Assembly (NCBI RefSeq): GCF_003590855.1 | Contig: NZ_QYUP01000040.1 | Coordinates: 1 to 33,821, forward strand | DNA from: Massilia cavernae | GTDB lineage: Bacteria > Pseudomonadota > Gammaproteobacteria > Burkholderiales > Burkholderiaceae_D | Direction: 5' to 3' | Length of the DNA stretch: 33,821 bases | Part shown: positions 16,716 to 24,578 of the stretch, one piece after another | Layout of the letters: the number at the start of each line of letters is the position of its first letter | How positions within the stretch are numbered: position 1 is the first letter of the stretch | Program-made: the position numbers and the translations under genes | The notes under the pieces: generated by a model | Told to the model about the DNA's origin: nothing | What the model saw: the letters and a program-made list of their open reading frames with translations, nothing else | Database searches by the model: none

Positions 16716-17402
16716 GAGTCAGGTCAGGCATAAGAGAGGTGGACTGGCGCAGTACCAAGGTTGCTGCACTGCGCAATCACCGGAGACAAGATCTTGAGCG
16801 TACGAAAAGGCAACAAACTGCAGGGCTGCATAATACCATATGTCAACCTTTCTCGCGAGAATTATGAACATGCATTCGTGCCGCGCGCCCGTTAAGTCAT
16901 GCCGAATGACGCGAATCCGCTACAGATTGATTGAAAACATCAAGCTTGGCGCGTTATCACCGAGCGCGTTACCTTACTTCTTATTACATATTCACGATTT
17001 GTATTCGTTTGGTCATAAACTTGTATATGCAAGGCGACTGAATCCAGGAGCTTACGGAAGCCGGGGACGCTGCCTCCGCACCGAAGCTTGCCACAGGGCC
17101 GCTGCAGAGCCGCGCGGCCGTGGTGCTTCACCGCTTAGCCTGTCTCACCTCGCGATGCCCCGCGCGTTACATTTCGCGTATTTTCAAAATATTCTATCGT
17201 ACCAAATTAACGCAAATAATTGCCTGCTGGCACATTATGAGATATGCATAATCCCGCGCCGATAAATATCCTCCCGACATTATTTCTGCGTGCGACGGTC
17301 AATAATTGATTGCGAATGCGCAATAAGAAAAAAATTAATATGTCACAGAATCTACGACAGCCACACGAATCCGGCAACACTCCATATCCGAGGACCGCAA
17401 CG
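16716..17402. other. Divergent intergenic region between the polysaccharide operon and an exported-protein gene
   Basis: About 690 bases with no gene I can support. It must hold the promoter of the minus-strand operon and one for the plus-strand gene. A TTGACA (minus strand, 16846-16841) is a possible -35 box, but no good -10 lies 16-18 bases away. The stretch 16960-17030 and again 17170-17350 is strikingly AT-rich for this genome. A GC-rich block between them (17040-17160) can form hairpins, for example GGCCGC with GCGGCC. The AT-rich parts are typical of binding sites for H-NS/MvaT-like silencers, but this is inference. Confidence 0.6.
16850..16861. promoter_or_regulatory. Perfect 12-base palindrome, possible operator
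   Basis: TTCTCGCGAGAA is a perfect dyad about 135 bases upstream of the polysaccharide export gene and directly next to the TTGACA box on the minus strand. The position suits a repressor or activator site, but I recognise no known regulator motif. Confidence 0.3.
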
Positions 17403-18638
17403 ATGGGCATTTTCGGCCAAAGTATCCTACGCGGCATGCGCGCCCTGCCCGCGTTGATCGCGCTCTGCTGTATTGCAGCAACGCCGACCCCAGCACAAAC
17501 ACGCTCCGAGGTGGAGGCGGCCAAGAACGCGCTCGACCTGAAGCTGTATCAGGCCACCGCCCAGCGCGAAGCCGAAATCCGCAAGGCGACAGCGGAAGCG
17601 GAGCGCGCCGAACTGCTGGCCAGGCTGCCGTTGGCCGAATCGAAAGCCCTGCCGGGCACGGTGAACACGGAATCGTTCGGCGCCGCCGGCCTGGTCAAGG
17701 CCTTCGACTTGGCGCAGGACCTGGCGACCGAGGTGTGCGCCGCGCTGCCTGCCGGCCGCACCGCCACCATCTACGATCCGGTATCGACGCAGGGAGTGGT
17801 CGCCGCGCGCCTCGTCAACGACGGGCTCAGGCACATGGGGGACGACCTGGCACGGCAGAACGACGAACTGCAGAAGTTCATCGACCTGCACGCACCGCAG
17901 GCGCCGCCGGTCGCCCGGACCCTGTCACTGGTTGGCCTGGCTGTGGTACCGGCCACCATCAAGTCACTGGCCGATATCGCCGCCCTGTTCCGGACCAATG
18001 CCGCCGTTTCGTCGCTTGGCTACGGCGAGGATGCGCGTGCGATGTTCATCACCTCGCTCGCGAAGACCTGCCCTGCCCGGATCGCGGGGCTGGGCCCCGG
18101 CTACCTGGGCGAATTCGATCCGGCCGCACACGATAAGCTGATGGCGCGGGTACGGGCGGTGGTCGCGCAAAAATCGGCCTACGCCGGCCGCGTGGCGATC
18201 GTTCAGGAGATGGCCGCCAGCGCCAAAGGCGAGGCGAAGAAGGATTTCACTGCCGTCGCGGCGGCAGCCGGCGCGGTGATCAAGGCGGTCGACGCGTTTA
18301 TCGAGTCGCTCCAGGTGGGCGAGGCGAGCGAGAAAAGCCCCGCCTACAACGCGGCGCGCTACCTCGCCTATGGCGAGCGCACGCGCGGCGCCCTCGTCCT
18401 CGATTTCAACCTGCGCCTCGAAGGCATGACGATCATGAAACAGAACCTGTTCACCGGCCAGCACCTGCGCCTGTCGGGTGTGGCGCTGCTGTGGTACCGC
18501 CTGCACGAGACCAACGGCACCCTGGTGGCCGCTAATTCAATCCGCAGGATCAGCGCGCCGGTCACGGTCGACCTGCGCGGCGCGGCCGCGGGCAGCGCGT
18601 TCTGGGATGCGTCGCCTCCCGGGCCCACGCGCCCTTGA
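17403..18638 (+). CDS. Unrecognised exported protein with an N-terminal coiled coil
   Basis: A 411-residue protein I do not recognise. The chosen start (MGIFGQSILRGMRALPAL) has GAGG 9 bases upstream and gives a proper signal peptide ending near PTPAQT; readings starting farther upstream put 31 charged residues before it. Residues 35-75 are a charged heptad-like helix (LDLKLYQATAQREAEIRKAT), likely a coiled coil. The remainder is mixed, with a segment ATIYDPVSTQGVVAARLVNDG and a beta-rich end. Two cysteines lie in the mature part (EVCAALP and KTCPARI) and could form a disulfide in the periplasm. It sits alone, divergent from the polysaccharide operon, with no obvious functional partner. Codon use is high-GC like its neighbours, so it looks native rather than recently acquired. 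Confidence 0.7.
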   Translation: MGIFGQSILRGMRALPALIALCCIAATPTPAQTRSEVEAAKNALDLKLYQATAQREAEIRKATAEAERAELLARLPLAESKALPGTVNTESFGAAGLVKAFDLAQDLATEVCAALPAGRTATIYDPVSTQGVVAARLVNDGLRHMGDDLARQNDELQKFIDLHAPQAPPVARTLSLVGLAVVPATIKSLADIAALFRTNAAVSSLGYGEDARAMFITSLAKTCPARIAGLGPGYLGEFDPAAHDKLMARVRAVVAQKSAYAGRVAIVQEMAASAKGEAKKDFTAVAAAAGAVIKAVDAFIESLQVGEASEKSPAYNAARYLAYGERTRGALVLDFNLRLEGMTIMKQNLFTGQHLRLSGVALLWYRLHETNGTLVAANSIRRISAPVTVDLRGAAAGSAFWDASPPGPTRP

Positions 18639-18692
18639 CGTATCAAGCGGCGCGCCAGGCATCTCAGAGCCAGCCGATGGCCAATTCACATA

Positions 18693-18711
18693 AACCCAAG
18701 CAGCTTGGGTT
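18693..18711. promoter_or_regulatory. Inverted repeat just before the DUF4160 gene (operator or terminator)
   Basis: Perfect 8-base arms, AACCCAAG and CTTGGGTT, are separated by CAG and end 8 bases before the DUF4160 start codon. With no T-run it is a poor terminator for the upstream gene. Its closeness to the start codon suits autoregulation of a toxin-antitoxin-like pair. Both are inference. Confidence 0.4.
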
Positions 18712-18719
18712 CTGCTACG

Positions 18720-18968
18720 ATGCCCACTATATCCAGATTCTTTGGCCTTCGGGTTGTCATTTACCCCAGCGATCATCTTCCGGCACACGTTCATGTTATC
18801 GGCGATGGCGGCGAAGCCGTTTTTGATCTACATTGCCCCGCCGGGCCGCCCGAACTGAGGGAAACTTACGGATTCTCACGGTAGCAAATCAGAAATATCG
18901 CCGACATGCTGGAGGAGAAAATCATGCTGCTGTGTGCGAAGTGGAGCGATATCCATGGACATTTCTGA
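18720..18968 (+). pseudogene. DUF4160 protein interrupted by an in-frame amber codon
   Basis: The ATG at 18720 opens MPTISRFFGLRVVIYPSDHL and continues with PAHVHVIGDG, the His-rich segment typical of DUF4160. After RETYGFSR, codon 55 is TAG (18882-18884). The same frame then continues for 27 codons with the expected C-terminus (QIRNIADMLEEK and WSDIHGHF) and a natural TGA. The full protein would be about 82 residues. It overlaps the DUF2442 gene by 14 bases, the usual coupling for this pair, which are often adjacent and toxin-antitoxin-like, though without a proven activity known to me. A single base change (for example CAG, AAG or CGG to TAG) explains the interruption. Alternatives are a base-call error or suppression. 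Confidence 0.8.
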
Positions 18969-19374
18969 ACTGGAGTTTGAGAAGGCGAAACTTCGAGGCG
19001 CGGCCAGGCAAGCCGCATTTCCGCCAGTGACCGCGGTCAAATATGACAGGCGAATTGGTCGCATCGTCATCTCTCTGGCATCCGGGCTGCAACTCGCGTT
19101 TGCGCCTCGCGACGCCCAGGGATTTGAAAATGCGCGCCCAGTAGATCTTTTCGACGCGGAAATTAGTCCGTCAGGCTTGGGCGTTCACTTTCCTAAACTT
19201 GATGCCGACGTTTATGTCCCGGCGCTGCTGGATGGCTTTCTTGGATCCAAACGGTGGATGGCCTCGCAAGCGGGAAAGCGTGGCGGCGCCATGTCGTCGG
19301 AAGCCAAATCGGCGGCTGCGCGAACCAATGGCAAACTCGGAGGCCGACCGAGAAAAGTACGCGAGCCGACCTGA
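18955..19374 (+). CDS. DUF2442 domain protein with a basic, AT-hook-like tail
   Basis: A 139-residue protein. The ATG at 18955 has GGAG 9 bases upstream, better than the GTG at 18934. The DUF2442 domain covers about residues 20-85 (AVKYDRRIGRIVISLASGLQL, then PSGLGVHFPKLDADVYVPALL). It ends with a basic tail, NGKLGGRPRK, whose GGRPRK resembles an AT-hook, so the protein may bind DNA. DUF2442 genes commonly follow DUF4160, with the second acting as the likely regulator; that is general knowledge and the function is not established. A broken second copy with the same tail lies at 21285-21526. Here the frame is intact while its DUF4160 partner is interrupted, as might be left after toxin loss. 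Confidence 0.8.
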   Translation: MDISELEFEKAKLRGAARQAAFPPVTAVKYDRRIGRIVISLASGLQLAFAPRDAQGFENARPVDLFDAEISPSGLGVHFPKLDADVYVPALLDGFLGSKRWMASQAGKRGGAMSSEAKSAAARTNGKLGGRPRKVREPT

Positions 19375-19407
19375 CGATTCCCAACTGGTGCAAACAGCAC
19401 CAGCGAC

Positions 19408-19578
19408 CTACCTCGAACGCCTGGCCTCGGCCTGCACCACCTTCTGGTCGATCGCACCAAAAATCGACTTGCCGGCGCCATCGAGCATCTCGATCCTGAT
19501 CGTATCCATAAACAGCATGAATGGCGTGCTTGCCACGCCGTCGGCGATCATTTCGAGGCAGCGCTTTTCGGCGGTGCA
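19408..19578 (-). pseudogene. Orphan 3' end of a FAH-family hydrolase gene (duplicate 1)
   Basis: This minus-strand segment encodes the last 56 residues of the FAH hydrolase whose full gene is at 21988. It reads AEKRCLEMIADGVASTPFML and ends QAEARRSR with a stop at the same place as the full gene. By eye 51 of the 56 residues match, and the differing codons are mostly conservative (Lys/Arg, Asp/Glu). No start or N-terminal part is present: similarity ends abruptly at about 19587, where a toxin remnant begins. It is therefore a partial duplicate, not a gene. Confidence 0.9.
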
Positions 19579-19587
19579 CGGGTACCG

Positions 19588-19792
19588 GTATTGCGTGTTA
19601 CGACAGTCATTCCATGTATAAGCGCCGTTGCAGCAATGAGGGCATCGCGAATGGGACGAGCATCTGGAACGTGGAGCGCCGCATTCGTCGGGCCACCGGA
19701 AGGTCGACGGGCAAGATCCGGCCAGCAAACGCAGTAATCACTTCAACTCGCATGGTCCTCTCCAGTCTTCTTGTTTCGGAAATAACCTCGTA
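19588..19792 (-). pseudogene. Decayed VapC-type PIN toxin fragment
   Basis: Reading the minus strand from about 19792 gives VISETRR, which resembles the N-terminal strand of VapC, then a jump to FAGRILPVDLPVARR. After a one-base shift it continues AALHVPDARPIRDALIAATA and HGMTVVTRNT, the classical C-terminal half of PIN toxins (RDALIAATA, TRN). The middle of the domain is missing, one frameshift is present, and the last segment (normally ADF...) is replaced by the orphan FAH tail. This is a dead remnant. I see no convincing VapB antitoxin beside it. Confidence 0.75.
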
Positions 19793-19877
19793 TGCGCGTC
19801 AGCGTCTCGCTCAGCACCTGGTCGGGAAACGACAAACCGCAGCTAGCGGATCAGCCAAGCATATCAATGAAAATTAC

Positions 19878-19920
19878 TTGCAATTACCAATGTTATCTAT
19901 AAAATTAGATACATTGGTAA
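19878..19920 (+). promoter_or_regulatory. Promoter with an overlapping inverted repeat upstream of the ATPase
   Basis: TTGCAA (19878-19883) and TAAAAT (19900-19905) are 16 bases apart and make a reasonable sigma70 promoter. Overlapping it is a near-perfect inverted repeat with arms TTACCAATGT(T)ATCTA and TAGATACATTGGTAA (19884-19920) around TAAAAT, with one bulged base. It ends 21 bases before the ATPase start. It looks like an operator, perhaps for the winged-helix part of the ATPase itself or for a lost antitoxin. Confidence 0.5.
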
Positions 19921-19941
19921 CTTAAGATAAACTCCCTATAT

Positions 19942-21147
19942 ATGGACCAACTTCAGAACCCATTTTCGCCCGGCGCCGGTACCCCTCCCCCTGAGTTGGC
20001 CGGTCGTGGCGACATCCTGAACCATGTGAACATGGCTCTGGCGAGGATCAAGGCAGGTCGGGCCGAAAAGAGCGTCCTGCTCATCGGGCTTCGAGGCGTT
20101 GGCAAGACTGTTCTCTTGAACAAGATCGAGTCAATGGCCACGGATCAGGGCTACCAAACCGTCATGATCGAAGCCCACGAGAGCAAACCACTACCGGCAC
20201 TCTTAATGCCATACTTAAGGAAGATCCTCTTATCCCTCGACGCCGGGGCGCGTGTCAGCGCCAAGGTCAAGCGCGGCCTAGCCGTGCTCAAGAGTTTCGT
20301 GAGCAGCGTAAAGGTCAAGGTTAACGAGGTGGAATTCGGCCTGGACATCGAGGCCGAGCACGGCAGTGCCGACAGCGGCGACCTGGAGGCGGATCTGACC
20401 GCCGTCTTCGTTGCGCTGGGCGAAGCCGCAGCCGACCGGCAAACATCGGTCGCTATCATCATCGACGAGCTGCAGTACTTGAACGAAATCGAGCTCAGCT
20501 CCCTGATCATGGCAATTCACAAGGTTTCGCAAAAACAGCTCCCGCTCGTCTTGATCGGCGCCGGCCTGCCGCAGTTGGTCGGTAATGCAGGGCGGTCAAA
20601 GTCTTACGCCGAGCGATTGTTCAATTACCCTCCAGTCGGGCAGCTCAAAATTGCTGACGCTCACAAGGCCCTTCAGGAACCTGTCCTGGCGCAAGGCGTC
20701 CAGTTCACCGAACAGGCCATCGACGAAATCATTCAAGTGACTCAAGGATATCCCTATTTTTTGCAGGAGTGGGGTTATCAGGCATGGAACTTGGCGACGA
20801 CGACGCCGATCGACATCAATGTCATCAAGACAGCGACTGCAGCATCGATCGAACGCCTTGATGCCAGCTTTTTCCGCGTGCGGTTTGATCGCCTGACACC
20901 CCGTGAAAAGGACTACCTGCGTGCTCTGGCCGAACTAGGCCCTGTACCCCAGCGTTCCGGCGATATCGCGCAACTGCTGGGCGTAGAATCCAGGAGCGTC
21001 GCACCGCTACGCAACGGGCTGATCAAGAAAGGGATGATCTATAGTCCCCAACACGGGGACACTGCCTTCACGGTCCCACTGTTTGAAGAATTCATGAAGC
21101 GAATTATGCCCGAAATGCCGAAGTCTAAGACTAAGCAACCGACTTAA
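19942..21147 (+). CDS. ORC/Cdc6-like AAA ATPase with a C-terminal winged helix
   Basis: A 401-residue ATPase. Walker A is GLRGVGKT (residues 49-56), Walker B is IIIDEL (172-177), and GAGLPQLVG resembles the sensor 1 segment. From about residue 270 comes the lid (QVTQGYPYFLQEWGYQAW), then LTPREKDYLRALAELG and SGDIAQLLG leading to a winged helix (SVAPLRNGLIKKGMI). This arrangement is shared by stand-alone ORC-like/STAND ATPases found in bacterial accessory regions. The N-terminus NPFSPGAGTPPPELAGRGD is typical of this set. The ATG has no clear ribosome site. The gene lies between a vapC remnant and a broken DUF2442 copy, so it belongs to the mobile patch. Its role is unknown; defence or plasmid/element maintenance is possible. 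No effector domain is fused, which sets it apart from known defence ATPases. Confidence 0.82.
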   Translation: MDQLQNPFSPGAGTPPPELAGRGDILNHVNMALARIKAGRAEKSVLLIGLRGVGKTVLLNKIESMATDQGYQTVMIEAHESKPLPALLMPYLRKILLSLDAGARVSAKVKRGLAVLKSFVSSVKVKVNEVEFGLDIEAEHGSADSGDLEADLTAVFVALGEAAADRQTSVAIIIDELQYLNEIELSSLIMAIHKVSQKQLPLVLIGAGLPQLVGNAGRSKSYAERLFNYPPVGQLKIADAHKALQEPVLAQGVQFTEQAIDEIIQVTQGYPYFLQEWGYQAWNLATTTPIDINVIKTATAASIERLDASFFRVRFDRLTPREKDYLRALAELGPVPQRSGDIAQLLGVESRSVAPLRNGLIKKGMIYSPQHGDTAFTVPLFEEFMKRIMPEMPKSKTKQPT

Positions 21148-21284
21148 AGGAAAATTGGCGTCATATTCAGCGCCGTAGGCATCCACCACAAAGTGCCGCA
21201 GCTGGTCGTGTACTGCGTCAGTGCTTCGGTGACGGCTCGTATCATCATCAATGCCAACTGGGCTGAGTATAGAGTTCAACCCCG

Positions 21285-21526
21285 GATGACTTGGCCGGCG
21301 CAACGATCAGGCCGTCTGGCCTGGCGGTGCATTCCCCATACCCGATTCCAACATCTACGTTCCAGCGCTGCTGGAGCGATTTCTCGTGGATCGACGCGCT
21401 GGCACGCGGCGCAAATGGGGAAACGTGAAGGGCGAGGCCTCATCAGCCGCAAAAACGGCCGCGGCCTGGACGAATGGCCGTTTAGGCGGACGGCCAAGGA
21501 AGTCGCAACAACTAACCGGCGATTAG
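21285..21526 (+). pseudogene. Broken second copy of the DUF2442 gene
   Basis: The plus strand encodes DDLAGATIRPSGLAVHSP, then after a small frameshift PDSNIYVPALLERFLV, and ends TNGRLGGRPRKSQQLTGD with TAG. This lines up with the DUF2442 protein at 18955 (PSGLGVHFPKLDADVYVPALL and TNGKLGGRPRK). The N-terminal half is missing, as is any DUF4160 partner. The 137 bases before it, after the ATPase, hold nothing I recognise. It is more diverged than the first copy, so it is an older duplicate or came from a different source. Confidence 0.8.
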
Positions 21527-21544
21527 TCACCGCACTGGATGGTG

Positions 21545-21575
21545 TCACCGCGAACGCTTCGCCTCGGCCTGGACC
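21545..21575 (-). pseudogene. Short orphan 3' end of the FAH-family gene (duplicate 2)
   Basis: About 31 bases match the last codons of the FAH gene (minus strand QAEAKRSR then TGA), with three mismatches against 21988-22018. It again follows a DUF2442 3' end in convergent orientation, the same layout as at 19374-19410. The similarity then stops. Confidence 0.7.
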
Positions 21576-21677
21576 TGGCTAGAGCCCAGGTAAAGTACAC
21601 AACGGTTTTGACTTCGCGGTGCGTAATACGTATCCTGTTTGTGTATCGCATTTTTTCCTTGCTCGGAATGGGCAACC

Positions 21678-21923
21678 ATGAAGCCAATCACTGCTAAACC
21701 TATGACCGTCCGGCTGCCGGCCGACTTGGCGGTGCAGCTCGAGAAGCTCACGCGCGTCACTGGCCGAAACAAAAGTGCGCTCACCGTGGCTGCGCTCCGC
21801 GATTATGTCGCGGCCGAAGCCTGGCAAATTCAAGACATCGAGCAAGGTATTGCGGAAGCAGATCGCGGTGAAATTGCCAGTGCGGACGAGGTCAATTTCT
21901 TCTTCGCAAAATATGGCGGTTAG
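21678..21923 (+). CDS. Ribbon-helix-helix antitoxin (ParD/CopG type), orphan
   Basis: An 81-residue protein starting MKPITAKPMTVRLPADLAVQ. The ribbon strand (MTVRLPADL) and the two helices (QLEKLTRVTGRNKSALTVAA) are those of an RHH DNA-binding domain. The acidic C-terminus (DIEQGIAEADRGEIASADEV) is what normally wraps the toxin. The ATG at 21678 was preferred to an upstream in-frame start at 21639 because the domain starts here. Downstream only a scrap of a ParE-like toxin remains, so the antitoxin is probably a solitary survivor. It may still bind its own promoter. Confidence 0.82.
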   Translation: MKPITAKPMTVRLPADLAVQLEKLTRVTGRNKSALTVAALRDYVAAEAWQIQDIEQGIAEADRGEIASADEVNFFFAKYGG

Positions 21924-21987
21924 GTGCGAAACAGCGCTGGCTAACCTCACAGCATCGTCGAGTACATCGAGAAAGATAGATTCTCGC

Positions 21988-21988
<1 letters not shown>
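21924..21988 (+). pseudogene. ParE-like toxin remnant truncated at the FAH gene
   Basis: Immediately after the antitoxin stop, the plus strand shows RWLTS in one frame and SIVEYIEKDRFS in another, both resembling the first 30 residues of RelE/ParE toxins. The similarity ends where the convergent FAH gene begins. There is no complete open frame. The call rests on short motifs, so it is tentative. Confidence 0.5.
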
Positions 21989-22986
<998 letters not shown>

Positions 22987-22999
22987 GTATCTGTATTCG

Positions 23000-23713
23000 T
23001 TACGGGACCAGCAGGTCGAGGTGTTCCTGTGCGAGGAAGCACCACTCGCCTTCGGCCAGGCCGAGCGATGCGAGCGCCAGCCCGCCGATCGCGGACCGGT
23101 GCAGCGCGCTGCAGTGGTTGCCGGCTGCGGCCAGCATCCGCTTCACCTGGTGGTACTTGCCCTGTTCGAGCACGATTTCCAGCTGGTGCTCGCCGCGCTG
23201 GACGCAGGTGAGCGCGGCCAACGGCGCCGGTTCGTCGTGCAGCTGCACGCCCGACAGCAGCTGCGCCACCAGTTCGGGCGTCACCGGGTCGGCCGCGGTG
23301 GCCTGGTAGATCTTCGGCACATGGCGCTTGGGCGACGACTGCGCATGGATGAAGGGGCCGTCGTCGGACATCAGCAGCATGCCGGTGGTGTCGTGGTCGA
23401 GCCGTCCGACCGGCTGCACTTCGCGCCAGGTGAATTGTTCAGGCAAAAGGGTCAGCACGCCCGGGTGGTGGCTGGGCTTGCGCGAGCACTCGAAATTGGC
23501 CGGCTTGTTCAGCGCGATATACACGTGTTCGCGGTATTTCCACTCTTCGCCAAACACCTCGAGCACCAGGCCGGTAGTGTCGATGGCGGTCTTGTAGCTG
23601 GTCTGGACTTCGCCGTTGATCGAAACGTCGCCGTCTTCGACCAGCGCGCGGCAGTATTTGCGGGTACCGAACCCTTGCGATTGAAGGATGCGGTCCAGGG
23701 ATAGTTTACTCAT
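23000..23713 (-). CDS. rsuA: RsuA/RluB-family rRNA pseudouridine synthase
   Basis: A 237-residue pseudouridine synthase. The N-terminal S4 RNA-binding domain is LDRILQSQGFGTRKYCRALV. The catalytic motif is GRLDHDTTGMLLMSDDG (about residues 102-118), whose first aspartate attacks the uridine. YIALNKPANFECSR and GKYHQVKRMLAAAGN are the family's other hallmarks. RsuA modifies 16S U516, whereas RluB, RluE and RluF act on 23S rRNA; the short S4 domain and HHPGVLTLLP favour RsuA. It precedes the FAH gene on the same strand, and the divergent side holds an 18-base palindrome and a small protein gene. Confidence 0.87.
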   Translation of the reverse strand: MSKLSLDRILQSQGFGTRKYCRALVEDGDVSINGEVQTSYKTAIDTTGLVLEVFGEEWKYREHVYIALNKPANFECSRKPSHHPGVLTLLPEQFTWREVQPVGRLDHDTTGMLLMSDDGPFIHAQSSPKRHVPKIYQATAADPVTPELVAQLLSGVQLHDEPAPLAALTCVQRGEHQLEIVLEQGKYHQVKRMLAAAGNHCSALHRSAIGGLALASLGLAEGEWCFLAQEHLDLLVP

Positions 23714-23830
23714 GGGCGAGACTTTAACAGAAGCGCCATGGGCCCGGAAGCAGGCCAGGATGATGCGTCAGGGAAAAATCCGTTGGGAAGGGGTATTTGA
23801 GTCGTCGCAAGACGCACGTTTGAGGAAAAT

Positions 23831-23848
23831 CAAGTATGCGCATACTTG
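23831..23848. promoter_or_regulatory. Perfect 18-base palindrome between divergent genes
   Basis: CAAGTATGCGCATACTTG reads the same on both strands, 117 bases upstream of rsuA and 108 bases upstream of the 116-residue protein gene. Its right end overlaps a TTGCAT that could be a -35 box for the rightward gene. It is probably the operator of a dimeric regulator, or a conserved dispersed site; the regulator is unknown. Confidence 0.45.
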
Positions 23849-23956
23849 CATTGTTACACTGAAACTTCTTTAGGAATCCGCTGAATGACCCGGGTAAATA
23901 TACCTAGCTCAGCACTAGGAAAAGCGGGTAGGTCAGCCACCAGACAAGGAACTAGC

Positions 23957-24307
23957 ATGAGCGTGAAGACCCACCAGCAGCCAGTTTCGCCCCTCAGCAA
24001 CGAGCTGATGCCCGCCACCCCGGCCGATGTAGCGCTTACCCGCGCCGCCTACGTCGCTGCGAGGCTTGTTATCGCGCGCTGGCAACACGCCAGCCGCCAT
24101 GCGCAGCGCAATCTCAACCTGCCACATCACGAGTCGGCGCGCGCGCGCTGGTTCGCACGCACGCGGCAGGGGCTGGAAGAATGGATCGCGCACGGCGGCT
24201 TTTCGCAACCGGACGACATCCTTGATACTTCCATCCCTGCCGGCTGCGCGCGAACAGGTGGAAGCTGCAACGACGCCGGCCAGTGCGAACAGGCTTGCGT
24301 CGACTAA
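23957..24307 (+). CDS. Small hypothetical protein with a cysteine-rich C-terminus
   Basis: A 116-residue protein I do not recognise. The ATG at 23957 has AAGGA 6 bases upstream, which decides the start over 23885. Most of the protein is helical and rich in Arg, Ala and His (RWQHASRHAQRNLNLPHHES). The last 20 residues hold four cysteines (CARTGGSC, then CEQAC), a possible metal-binding or disulfide knot. No signal peptide is seen, so a cytoplasmic metal site is more likely. It stands alone between rsuA and the sppA group. Confidence 0.6.
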   Translation: MSVKTHQQPVSPLSNELMPATPADVALTRAAYVAARLVIARWQHASRHAQRNLNLPHHESARARWFARTRQGLEEWIAHGGFSQPDDILDTSIPAGCARTGGSCNDAGQCEQACVD

Positions 24308-24360
24308 AGCAAGCAAACAGCCTACAACTTCGTGCAACTGCAATAAAGCGCCGCAAAAAT

Positions 24361-24389
24361 GAAAACGACGGCATTGCGCCGCCGTTTCC
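24361..24389. terminator. Hairpin terminator between the small protein gene and the sppA group
   Basis: AAACGACGGC and GCCGCCGTTT form a 10-base stem with one mismatch and a 5-base loop. On the minus strand it is followed by TCATTTTTG, a weak T-run, so it probably ends sppA transcription. On the plus strand no T-run follows, so it would end the small protein gene less well. The 190 bases up to sppA are AT-rich and otherwise empty. Confidence 0.5.
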
Positions 24390-24578
24390 AGTCCCGTCCC
24401 GGGACACAGTTCGAGGAATAGAAAATTCTCTCAGTACCGCATTACTCGATGCGGCCGGGTAGCTCTTCAGATGTGATGCCAACTCGGTGAACTGATTATA
24501 GCGCCCCCTTGGAATGAACTACAGGTGTCAATATAGAACACCTGCCGGAACTTTCAAGGGATAGATGTATCTTATTTC

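Noticed and set aside
16716..17402. A c-di-GMP riboswitch in the GC-rich core
   Set aside because: A GGGGACGC string is suggestive, but the conserved loops and pairing of the class are not present on either strand.
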